This document shows, in pieces, positions 36,033 through 46,264 of a stretch of 64,000 bases of DNA. The position numbers and the translations under genes were made by a program. Source of the DNA: Pseudisothecium myosuroides (taxonomy: Eukaryota > Streptophyta > Bryopsida > Hypnales > Lembophyllaceae). Numbering within the stretch: the stretch's first letter is position 1; each line of letters begins with the position of its first letter. The notes below the pieces were generated by a model, which was given only the letters and a program-made list of their open reading frames with translations, was not told the DNA's origin and made no database searches. The stretch is taken from the NCBI GenBank assembly GCA_951799445.1, contig OX637289.1, forward strand, positions 434,001 to 498,000, in the 5' to 3' direction.

Positions 36033-38190
36033 TTTTGTCCTTTGGAATTCACCAACCGCATGATGTTAATAGGTTTGGTTTCCAATACAAGGCCTTTGTG
36101 TTCTAACTTACGTCTATCCTTCACTAGCTTCCATTTCATCCTTTTCCTTCTTTTCTTTTGTCCACTTTTTTCCTTCTAAACTATCCTTCTTACACCTTTA
36201 ATGAGGCCACAACTACTATGGCTTCGATTTCCAGGGCAATTCAATGAGGCATCTTTTTCTCTTACACCTGATTAACCTAATAACTACCTAATCCACATTC
36301 TAATGGTCACGAATGATGTTTGGGATTCTCTTCCTAATTTCTTATCTTCTACCACCTCCAATATCTATTCAAACTTCTTCTTCTTCCTTCTCCATTGCAA
36401 TGACGGTCCTAGTTTGAGAGCTCCTTGATATTGATGCACTTGGTTGATGCTTTCTATCTAGCGTGGTTGTAGGTTGATGTAGAGCGACCACTTCTTCCAT
36501 TGTTTTGAACTTCTACCTTCTTCCTTCTTCTACCCTAGCTCTACCTCCTTTTACATCTAAACTCCCAAATCATTGTGGATGGCTAACTAATTTGGGTCAA
36601 ATATTTTTGATGGTTTTGTTGGAAGAAACTCAGCTTAGCATCCAGTTTTGTTTAAAAAGAACCCCAACTCAGCTCCTTAGTTACCCTGACTTCTTGGTCA
36701 CTCCAAGCTTCTTGGTCCCTTTGAGCTCTCTAGTTATTCTAGAATCCCTACTCGCTACCGACGGGATGTTTGGTTGTTCTAGGATTGCTAGTCGCTCCGA
36801 GCTCCCTGGTTGCTTCGCCCTCCTAGTCCTTCGTTAACTAGCTGATACCCTTGAACTCGGTGCTAGGCCCGTTCCTAGTTATCAGTCGCCTGGGGGGGCC
36901 TTTGTGAATTGAGTTGGTCCTTCATTTACTGGTCTGGTCTTTCTTTTAACTAGCTGATACTCATGGGCTTGGTAACTGGTCAACTCCGGTTATTGGCAGT
37001 CTAACGGCCTTCAGGAACTAGCTGTTCTTTTGTGAACTGAGTTCGTTCTTTGTGAACTGAGTTGGTCTTTAGTTTAATTAGGCCAATTCTTTGTGAATTG
37101 GCTAGCCTTTCATTTAACTAGCTGATACCCATAGGCTTGGTACCCGTGATCTTGGTACCTGGCCATCCTCGCTTATCGGTTGTCTAGTAGCCTTCATGAA
37201 CTGAGCTGGTCTTTTGTTTGATTGGGCTGGTCCTTCGTGAATTGGCTGCCCTTCGTTTATTGGTGTAGTCCTTTGAGAATTGAGTTGGTTCTTTATTTAA
37301 CTGGGTTGATTCTTTTGTCAATGTTAATGGCGTGGGGGTATGATCTTTAAAATGGAAATGATAAAAGGACGGTTGAAGACTCAAAGTAATCAAAGAAGAA
37401 TATTCTAATCACCACCAGCTATCTCCTAATTAAACTTGGATCCTAACATCAGAATTTTTTGAAAGCTAAACTTTGGTCGTTTCCAACCAGCTTTTGGAAA
37501 CTAAACTTTAGAATGAACACCAGAGGAGGTCAAAACTTTGTCATAAGGTTGGTTTTAACACCAAATCTAAGACATATGGACATCAAGGGGGTTCAAAGCT
37601 TCGCCGAAGGATTGATTTTAATACACTATCTAAGACTTAATATAGACACCGAGGGGGTTCAAAGCTTTGCTGCGATTCTAACACTTCTAAACATATAGAG
37701 TCCAAGCTTTCCCGGGGAGGTAAAACCAAAAAACCACTATTATCTCTTGCACTAGGTTAGTTCACCGCACTAGGTTAGTTCACCACACTAGTTAGAATGC
37801 AAACAAATGCACTAGTACATGTTGATTAATACTACACTCCATACTTCATACTAACAGACCCCCAAAGCAATATCACCAAGGTACAGTGGAAGGTTGCTTT
37901 AGGATTAATACAATAAGATAAGAAGCCCCCAAACACCAATAAGACTTATAAAAAATCTCAACAAGGTTAGTATACAATGACCGTGCAATGAAAAGAGTAT
38001 GAAGCTATATACGTGGAAAGACCCCAAAGGAACTTCATGAAAGCTTGAAACATAACAACAATAGAGCAAAAACAAGGCTCAAAAACACCATTTAAGGTTT
38101 CTTGGCTAAAATGCCAAATATTCGAACATAAGCTAAACCTAAAGGACCCAAATACAACAATAGGGGTGGTTTGAGAGGGAAATGATTGCC

Positions 38191-38200
38191 CTTTTATACT
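38191..38200 (-). promoter_or_regulatory. TATA box of LTR-B
   Basis: Minus-strand agtataaaag, in the same relative position as the TATA boxes of the other LTRs. Confidence 0.5.
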
Positions 38201-38522
38201 CTTCTGGAGCACCCACCTCTTCTCATTTTTCCTAAAGTAATCCTATCATTTAGTATTTTCATCCTGATCCTCTAGATTTTCATCCTTATCTTTTAGAATT
38301 TCCACTTTCTACATTGGTCCAAACATTAACTTTTGGAGATTAATTCCAAATCACAAATGGATTGTGCCATTGACTTCAAAAGGCCATTTTTAGTTCAAGA
38401 CAAATCTCCACCTTTTTCTCTTACCTCAAAAATCTCATCCAAACCTAGCACCAACTTAAAACCAAACGGAGTAAAAATCCAACTTTTGGAGGTTGATTTT
38501 TTTATAAAAATAATTAGCCTGG

Positions 38523-38544
38523 TGTGAGCGTTTATTTATCCACC
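38523..38544 (-). mobile_element. First 22 bp of LTR-C
   Basis: TGTGAGCGTTTATTTATCCACC is the outer end of an inverted LTR, closely like 63,779-63,800. The complete element entered it here and duplicated CCACC (38,540-38,544 and 59,759-59,763). LTR-C continues at 59,764. Confidence 0.75.
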
Positions 38545-39834
38545 TGCGAGCTCCCAATTTGTCACTTGGGACTCGTAGAATTATTTTTTTGGAAATTTGC
38601 AATTTAAAGTTGATAAAAGTATAGAAAAATCCATAAAAAGAGTGTAGAAACGAAATAGGGTTGTGTCATACCCATTATAGTATTTGGTCTAGATTTGTGT
38701 TTCTTACTTAGACTCCCCCAAACCTTGCCTAAAATAGTGTAGAAATAACGAAACGGTTAGATTTAGAGGATTCGAGTCACACAGCCCCAAAAGGGCTAAA
38801 TCCCACCATGAATGTGGCAATTCATGGCTAGGTCGGTCCGAGGGATCCACAACGAGGCCACTAGGTCGGGTCCTAGAGTTAGATTTAGAATTCCCCATTA
38901 GATCGACGAATTCCCAAAATCCCGATTGTTAGCATGCAGGAGCCACTCACGCAAGACCGGGCCCGTGGAGGAATCTACAGCCCAAGGATGGTGTTCTAGG
39001 GTGAATCCCATGCCAGGAGTCCAACGACGAAATCGGTTCGCCAAGATTCCTCCACCTGCAGAAGATTCCCGCACCGTCGCTAATTCGAGGAGATGGCCAG
39101 TTTTGAATCTCCATTGACCAATCGTGCCAGGTACGGAAACACACCCGCACGTCTTTCATGCGACTCCCTGAGAGGTCACGTGAAAAATCCCGGCATCTTC
39201 CGACTTGCAGAAGAACCTTTTTCCGGGTGGTCAACCCTCCTAACCTCCAACGGGAATTTCATGGAAATTACCCAGGTTACAATAAAATCTCACTAAAAAT
39301 TAGACTAGCTTGTTTTATGTTAATAATGCGCTCCGTGAAGTTTCACGACATTCCGATAGCGGCAAGTACCCGAACTGGCGAAATTCCTCGGGAATTAACC
39401 ACGTGGCGGGGTCCCCGCCACGTTGACCGGCATTCCGGGACCATACGATGGCGAAACGAAGTCAACCAAAAGTCCTTCCCGACTCTCTCGCACCTACCGG
39501 AGACCCTAGGCTATTCACATTTCTCAAAATAGGAGACCCCCAAGATCTAGGATTTTACCACGATTTGGTTTTTAAACTAAATTAGCCTACGATGGGTTTT
39601 TGGCCTCGATACGGGGGGTAAGGGGGTCTAGGACTAAACACGGCGTTCTGGATCCAACAGCGCTATCCGTTCGACGATTGGAGCTAATCTCCAAAAGTTA
39701 GGATGTTGGTCCAGCATAGATGGTAGAAGTAGAAATTTAGGATGTAGGATGAAAATCTTTAAGGATGAGGATGAAAATCCCCGTTGATAAGGTTACCTTA
39801 GAGCTTTAGAGAGAGGGGTGAGCCCTTGGGAAAC

Positions 39835-39844
39835 CTATATAAGG
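39835..39844 (+). promoter_or_regulatory. TATA box of the 5' LTR
   Basis: ctatataagg with a downstream pyrimidine-rich initiator-like run. Transcription would start about 30 bp downstream, leaving a leader of more than 1.8 kb before the mini-exon. Confidence 0.7.
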
Positions 39845-41744
39845 GCCCCATTTCTCTCTCTAAAACACCCCCTCACTTTTGTTTGGGTCCGTGGGTTCAA
39901 TTTGCTTTGGATATTTTGGCGTTTGAAGCCAAAAACCTCTACGGTGTTTTTGGAGCACTTTTTGCTCCGTTGTTGCTAGATTTCAAGCTTTGAAGGTCCT
40001 TAGGGGATCCTTCTATCTTGCCTTGTGTACTTCTTGTGCGTTTGTTATACCTTTGTTACGAGTTAAGAGTCCTCGTTTCTCTCTTGTAGTTCCTTTGTGA
40101 TCTAACTTGTGAGTTTAGGAGTCTTTTGGTGTCTTGTCCTAATCCTAAAGTCACCCCCCACCGTACCTTGGCGATGCCGCTTCGGGGGGCCTTTAGTTTG
40201 TGAAGTTGTGTGTCTTTACGTGTCCTAACCGTGTTGTTTCCCTCACTTGTGTATTCTCATCCTCTTCTAATCTTCCCCTTGTTGTGTGGACCCCCCCTCG
40301 GGACGGCGAAGCTTTGGCTTTGTCACGTATGTTCTTTAACTTTGTCTTTTCTACCTTCTTCTAATCTTCCCCTTGTTGTGTGGACCCCCCCTTGGGACGG
40401 CGAAGCTTTGGCTTCGTCACGTGTATTCCTTAACTTTGTCTTGTCTACCTCCTTCTAGTATTCCCCTTGTTGTGTGAAACCCCCCCACGGCGGCGAAGCT
40501 TTGAACTAGTGACCACGTCAAGTCCTATAGTGTGTGTTAAAATAGTCTTAGACGGCGGAGCTTTGAACCCGTGGAGTGTTACAAGTCCTAAAGTTGGTGT
40601 TAAAACCAATTTTACGGCGGAGCCTTGAACCTCCATAGCTTTAGATTCCAAAGTCTAGTTTCCAAGACCTTCTTGGAAAAATCCAGAGTTTAGCTTCCAA
40701 GATTGGTCACGAGTTTCTAGAAAGAGAGTGACCATCCCGTAGCACTTAGCTTAGGTGACCGTTCTAAAAATTGGGGGCCTAACTCCCCGGACGGCGAAGC
40801 TTCGACCCTAGCCCTAACCCCTTACAAAAATCCATTTTTTAGTTGTATTAGTGGGTTCCCCTAAGGGAACCCGGTTGTGTGGATTTTTTGGGAAGGCAGC
40901 TAGTAACCCGAGCCAGCATTCAGCCAGCACACCGGACCAGCCTACCGGCCAGCATACAGCCAGTATACAGCCAGCATCGGGCAGTCAGCTTGACTGAACT
41001 AACATCAGCATCGGGCTAAGCCAGCTTGACTGAACTCAACATCAGCATCGAGCTAGTCAACTTGGCTGGACTGAGATACTAATTTCTGGATTTCCAGAAC
41101 TAAACGGGACGATGCCCTGCGGGGCCCCAACCAACCTTTTTTTTTTTTTTTTTTTGATCTTTTAAAGTCTGAAATTTTGGAATCCAGTTGGGGAGGGAAA
41201 AAACTCAACTTGGAACTTCAAAAACACCATAGCAAAAAGGGGGGAAAGAAATAGAAGCTGCCGCTCCACGCGCCACCTGCACAAAAGCATCCGATCCTAC
41301 CTGCATCACCACTCACACCTACATACAATGGAAGGAAATTAGGGAGAAGGATGTGTTATAGGAGTGGAAAGGAGAGAGATGATAAATAGTGCCTAGCTAG
41401 GAGATTAGGTAGGAAATCTAGAAGAACTCCTTGCAACCGTTGGGAGGAGGATTAGGATGACACAAAGCAAAGTTGCGTAAGAGGGTAGGAGGCTCATTAA
41501 AACTTCACGAAGTTTGAGACTAGAAGCGTAAGACCACCATCACCACGGTTGGTGGAATAGTTCAAGAGTAGAAGGAAGAGGAGGAGGGAAAGAAAAGGAG
41601 AAGGAAATGGAGGGAAAGGGTTAGAACATCATACTTGTAACATTTTCTTTTCTACAACTTAAGCCGTGGGCCTTGAAAAAAATAAAATAAAATAAATAAA
41701 GACCATAACACAAAAATAAAAGAAGACAATCGCGAGTGGCCACC

Positions 41745-41807
41745 ATGGAGCACGAGGACGCGCATGTGGACGAGGATGACGTCATTTCCGACACTAGCAG
41801 TAACGAG
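41745..41807 (+). CDS. LTR leader mini-exon (5' LTR)
   Basis: ATG in an optimal context (gccaccATGG) opens 21 acidic codons (starting MEHEDAHVDEDD, ending ISDTSSNE) that end at GAG|GTGGGT, a splice donor. Unspliced, the frame ends two codons later (Gly, His, stop). The internal ORF1 downstream has no ATG. Phase-0 acceptors are available at gaag|GGC (43,404/43,405) and gag|CCG (about 43,434), with a branch-like ttaactaac at 43,379-43,387. I infer that this exon supplies the start of the ORF1 protein. The downstream acceptor is the weaker half of the model. Confidence 0.55.
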
Positions 41808-42059
41808 GTGGGTCATTAAACTAATCCTAGTCGTTTTTTCCTAATCAGCACTTATCTTCCTAATCAGCCCTTAGAGCGTGATTAGCATCCGAGATTAGCG
41901 TGAATTAGAAGTTTAGATTCAAAAGTTGATAGATTAGGAATAGAGGTTTCCGAAAACATCTTATAATTAAGATTCGACCGTAAACTGACCGCGCTAGGCT
42001 AAGTTAAGCGGTAGGGGGGTAGAACGGAGGAATTTTAATTAAAAGGGAACCACAAGAAA

Positions 42060-42950
42060 CAATGGACGGAAATTAGGATTAGATTAGAGGGAGGATTTAG
42101 GATAAAAAATTAAAGATCAAATAGCGAGTTAAAAACCTAGGATTAAATTAAGAGTTTAATTAGGGAAGTTAAAATTCAAAAGTCAGAATTTGGAGTTAAC
42201 TTTGGGAAGTAAAAAGTAGAGTAGGAAGTAGAAGTCAAAAGTAGAATCCACTTAGGAAGTAGATTGGTGAGTTAAAAATAGAGCTAAAATTAGAAGTCAA
42301 AATCCTAGAGTTAAAAGTTGGAATTAAATTTAGGAGGATAACATTTAGAGCTAATCTAGGATTAAAACGATAGGATTAAATTTGGAAGTAGAAGTCAAAA
42401 GTCAAAAGTCAAAAGTTTAGATTAAACTTAAAGGTTAAATTTTAGAGTCAATTAGGGGAGTAAAAAGTGAGAGTAAAAAGCTAAAAGTAGAAGTTAAAAG
42501 TTAGAAATAGAAGTAAAATTTTAGAGTTAGTAGAAATCTAGAGTCAAAGTGAAAACTTAGAGTCAAACCTAGAGGTTAAAATTGGGGATTGATTTTAGAA
42601 GTAAAAATTTAGGATTAAAAGTAAAAAACCTAGAGTTAAATTAGGAGTAAAAAATCTATAGTAAAAAGTGAAAAGTTAGAGTTAACTTTAGAGGGTAAAT
42701 CTAAGAATAGTTTAGAGATAATGACATAGAATTAGAAGTGAAACTTAGAATTACCCTAAAAGGTTAAAACTTGGAAGTTAGGAGTCGAAGTTAATTTAGA
42801 AGTAAAAACTTAGAGTTAAAAGTTAAGCCTAGAGTTAAATTCCGAGGATAAATGTCAGGGTTAAATTAGGAGTAAAAACCTAGAGTTTCATTTAGAGGTT
42901 GAAGATTAGAGTAAGAGTTAAACTTTAGAGTTAGTCTTTAGAGTAGAACT
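42060..42950 (+). repeat. C-poor degenerate repeat tract of the 5' LTR
   Basis: Built of short variants of gtaaaaacctagagttaaa and agtcaaaagt. It lies within the proposed intron. The subfamily represented by LTR-B and LTR-C lacks most of it. Confidence 0.7.
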
Positions 42951-43332
42951 TCTAGATGGAGTCTTAAAATCCCACGATAGTCTTAGAGGTTCATGGAAAG
43001 AACATAGGGGTTCCTCTTTTTACATAGTTAGGGACGTTAGAAATGACGCCAACTACTCAGTCTACCCTCGACATAGGATAGATAGTTAGGAAGTTAGAGC
43101 TTTACCATTACCCCTGAGCATTGCAGTTACCTTGTGAGTTACTACATGCATTCTAATTATTCGCTGCCATCCACGACACTTAGGAAACGTTAGCAAAAAA
43201 GATCCATTGCTTGGAAGGCACAGTGGACCGCGCTCACATCACCCCCATATATTAAAAAATGTGGATAAAGGCATAGAACCTGGTCGGTGTTCGCTTTATT
43301 ACCAAGGGTGGGTAATCCAGCGCCCACAGTTT

Positions 43333-43350
43333 TGGTGCGTCTGCCGGGAG
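43333..43350 (+). promoter_or_regulatory. Primer binding site
   Basis: tggtgcgtctgccgggag, four bases inside the 5' LTR. The TGG start is complementary to a tRNA CCA end. The rest partly resembles both tRNA-Arg and tRNA-Asp type sites; which tRNA is used could not be settled. Confidence 0.65.
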
Positions 43351-43389
43351 CTGAAAACATTAGATTACATTTGTATGTTTAACTAACAA

Positions 43390-44409
43390 GTGGTGCATGT
43401 GAAGGGCTCAGAAGGGGACTCGGACTCGGGATCATCTGAGCCGTTTTCCAATACTAGGGGCCACTCCGACCTTGAGGTGTGGGCGTCTACTTTCCACGGC
43501 ATCCCCCTCAAGAGTTATTCTGACTTCGAACTTGGCCAGGGAGAAGAAGGCGTTGTCCAGATACTCTCGTTAGCAGATTTGGCAACCGGACCAAGGGCGC
43601 TAAAGATATCCTTCGAGTATTGGACGCATCTGGTTCGCCTCTACCTACACGACCCGAATCGGCATACTCCAGAGATTGCCCACGCAATCGCAGCAAGGTC
43701 ATTCGGGGTACCGTCACACAGTTTCCACAAGCACATCTGTTTCTATTGGCACCTAGTGGTCCACTTTTGGTTTTTCGAAAATCATTATGTGAGAGAGTGT
43801 TTTGGCTCGCGACTTCCATCACATCGGCGGGACGCGCCCTTGCAAGAGCTGCCGCACATCGACATACGCTATAAGGCCCCGAAGCCCCTCTTTGATGGCC
43901 AATTGTATCGATTCGACGCGTCAGACATCGAAAACCTTCAGGTACCAGAGAATCCCTACACTTGTCTCCAACACTTTCGATCGTGGCACGACCGCGGTGG
44001 CCATCTCACCAAAGAAGGGTGCAAGGGCATCTCGACCCGCTACGTGCCCTTCCACGCCGCCACCGTGCACCAGCTGAGCTACATCGCCGAATACCACTCA
44101 GCCTGTGAGCCATGCCAAGACGCCGAAGACATCCGAGTGGCGCTTAATACAGCACCGGGGCTCGAAACTTTGCATCAGCCTCGATTTCACCCTCTCTTCT
44201 ATCGGTACCCGTGTCGAGGAAAGAGGACACGCTTCGTGCGTATCAAGAACGCTACGTTCTTTACGAACGAAGCCTCTTGGACTCGCCACCAAGCGTCCAT
44301 CGACCGCATCGAGAAGGAACAAGCCCCTTACTTTTTCGAATACCGGCCAACCGCTACGGAGATTGCAGCTAGCTTGGCCCTATATGGGACAGATCTAGTA
44401 CCCGTCTAA
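43390..44409 (+). CDS. ORF1 of the retrotransposon (upstream of gag, no ATG of its own)
   Basis: An open frame of about 340 codons between a stop at 43,384-43,386 and TAA at 44,407-44,409. It contains no methionine codon. The first possible near-start is GTG at 43,390. The protein is rich in His, Tyr and Arg with conserved-looking aromatic stretches (HLVVHFWFFENHYVREC; FRSWHDRGGH) and a possible CX2C (CEPC), but I recognise no domain. An extra ORF of unknown function 5' of gag is known in Ogre elements. Absence of an ATG fits a spliced product whose start lies in the LTR mini-exon. An alternative is decay of the start codon (ATG to GTG). Confidence 0.6.
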   Translation: MVHVKGSEGDSDSGSSEPFSNTRGHSDLEVWASTFHGIPLKSYSDFELGQGEEGVVQILSLADLATGPRALKISFEYWTHLVRLYLHDPNRHTPEIAHAIAARSFGVPSHSFHKHICFYWHLVVHFWFFENHYVRECFGSRLPSHRRDAPLQELPHIDIRYKAPKPLFDGQLYRFDASDIENLQVPENPYTCLQHFRSWHDRGGHLTKEGCKGISTRYVPFHAATVHQLSYIAEYHSACEPCQDAEDIRVALNTAPGLETLHQPRFHPLFYRYPCRGKRTRFVRIKNATFFTNEASWTRHQASIDRIEKEQAPYFFEYRPTATEIAASLALYGTDLVPV

Positions 44410-44527
44410 TATTTCCAGCTTGATTACGTATAGTGTGGATTTGATTTGATATTTGTGTTGTATTGACTTACTATATATATATATGCGTGGATTTGATTGG
44501 TATACACCTCGACTCACCTAGAGTTAG

Positions 44528-46264
44528 ATGCCACCAAAGTCTTCAAAATCCCCGAGACCCAAAAGGGTAGCACGACCGAGAGGCGGAGGCGGGAGTTCGT
44601 CCCGACTAACGCCACCAACATCCCCTACGGCATCAATCCGGGAAGACCTTAATTCGCCCGAACCCCTAATAAAGGTAGGCTCACCGGGGAATATAGAAGA
44701 GGAAATCCACCTCCCCGAACCTGTCGAAAGAGTAAGTGCGTCGGACTCATCCGGAGAGATGGACGGCCACGAGCCTCTTAGACCTCCTGCTCCGCTCAAC
44801 GCCGGCGATGTTCCGCCGGCAGCGCCCTTCGTACTAGACATCGACCCGATGATGCTACCAAGAAGATTGCCCATCGTGGTACCGGAAGGACTGCGGGAAG
44901 TGCCTATCCCTCACAACCTACCCCGGTTTTCGGGGGATAGGGACGATGATCCCACAGCCCACGTAGAAAGGTTCGAGGAAGCTCTCATATCCAGTCAGGT
45001 CACTAACCCTGGCTACTATTTGATTTGGTTCCCCAGCACGTTGGTAGGAGCAGCTTACTCATGGTATCGATCTCATGGCGAAGGTGTGTTTACCACATAC
45101 CACCAACTTTAGACGGCCTTCCTCCGGAAGTTCCGACCGGCAACGGGGCAACAGCATGCCCTGGCCGCCCTAGACCGGATCCGTAAGGACTTCACGGAGG
45201 ATGTGACTTCCTACATCACGAGATTTCAAATGGTATGTACTCGTTTTGTGGGTAATCTACTCAACAACGACACGATTCGATACTACTTCATCAAGGGGAT
45301 TAACAACCCTCCACTCATCCGAGACATTCTGGCACGTAGGCCAGAAACTCTCGAGGACGCTGTCCGCGCAGTGTATGATGTCGAACTCATCGAAAAGGAG
45401 AACGATCGGATGGTACGGCAAGGGTTGGACCCCATCCCAGCTTTCATCCCGGTCCATAACCAAGGGATAAGTATGGGGCCGTACCACTCGACCACCCTCA
45501 AGGTAAATCCACTATCTACCCACGAACCCATGCTAACGCTAACCGCGCCTGTCGATGAGTTACGAACAGAGATGCGGCAAGCGTCGGGGGAGATGACGCG
45601 AGCGGTGCGCGAGCTGGCCGATCAAATGGCGTTTCTAGTGCGAGGACAAGCCCCGCCAGCTCGTCCAAGATACCATGAGTCGGGTCAACACGCAACCACC
45701 ATGTGGTGCAACCATTGCGGCCAGAAAAATCACACGCCTCCCTTCTGTCTGCGGTTGAAAGACGATCCTCCGCCACCACGACCACGAGAGCCACAGCCGT
45801 ATCGACATCCCAATGCCGCACGTCAGGGACTATCCAACCCCGCTGACAGATGTTCCGCTTGCAAGAGGCGAGATGCTCCAGGCGACTGCTAGGCTCAAAA
45901 CAACATCAGATGCGAACGTTGTGATGGCCCCCACCCCACGATCCGGTGTACAACGGCGGATAGAGTCATTCCATTGGAATTTCCTAAAGCAGACTACGCC
46001 AAGCAGGCGCAAGACAACCAGAGAGGCGTCCGCTTTGCCGACCCCGTTGTGTCAACCGGACCACCAAATATGTACTATGACCATGCCAACAACAGACAGA
46101 CACAAAAATCCCCAGCGGCAATCCAAACTGCCCAAGGTACCATCCCGTTGAACTCCGCCTTGCCCCCTCAAGTGACACAGGATGCGAGATTTGTGGCAGC
46201 CACTGTCGCAGCACAGAGTAAGCGAATTCCCTATTATACTCCCAAAAACCACTTTAAAGCATAA
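44528..46264 (+). pseudogene. gag: gag polyprotein (two in-frame stops)
   Basis: A 579-codon frame from ATG 44,528, interrupted by TAG at 45,110-45,112 (codon 195) and TAG at 45,890-45,892 (codon 455), with no frameshift. The N-terminus is basic and Pro/Ser-rich. From about residue 135 there is a typical retrotransposon gag domain (PRFSGDRDDD...; YSWYRSH; TSYITRF). Zinc knuckles are C394-X2-C-X4-H-X4-C407 and C462-X2-C-X3-H-X4-C474; the second, with GPHPT, resembles knuckles of Tat/Athila gag. Capsid and nucleocapsid are the expected roles. Given the near-identical LTRs, the stops arose very recently, or the copy was mobilised with gag supplied in trans. Confidence 0.8.

Larger units (their letters stand above)
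35243..38522 (-). mobile_element. LTR-B: inverted long LTR, interrupted by LTR-C
   Basis: On the plus strand it begins TGTGGGCATTTCATTACCC, the reverse complement of the family's LTR terminus, and follows the LTR map backwards: mini-exon region at 35,970, repeats related to gcggagctttgaacc at 37,590-37,670, TATA at 38,191 and the ctccaaaagtt block at 38,332. It is diverged from the complete element and lacks the long C-poor tract. It stops abruptly at 38,522, where LTR-C starts, and the remainder should lie beyond the window. Confidence 0.75.
38545..43328 (+). repeat. 5' LTR of the complete element
   Basis: Begins TGCGAGCTCCC (TGTGAG in the 3' copy) and ends CGCCCACA. Contents in order: a conserved 5' block, TATA at 39,835, three tandem units around ccttgttgtgtggacccccc (40,260-40,500), gacggcgaagctt repeats, cagccagcata repeats (40,910-41,060), the mini-exon at 41,745 and the C-poor tract at 42,060-42,950. 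Short open frames in both LTR copies are identical and carry no domain. Confidence 0.92.

Noticed and set aside
36505..37698. Coding frames at 36.5-37.7 kb
   Set aside because: They lie in degenerate repeats of the inverted LTR-B and match its non-coding repeat blocks.
38704..40651. Several 60-120 codon ORFs repeated identically at +16,430
   Set aside because: They are by-products of the two LTR copies, have no domains, and are broken in the diverged solo LTR.
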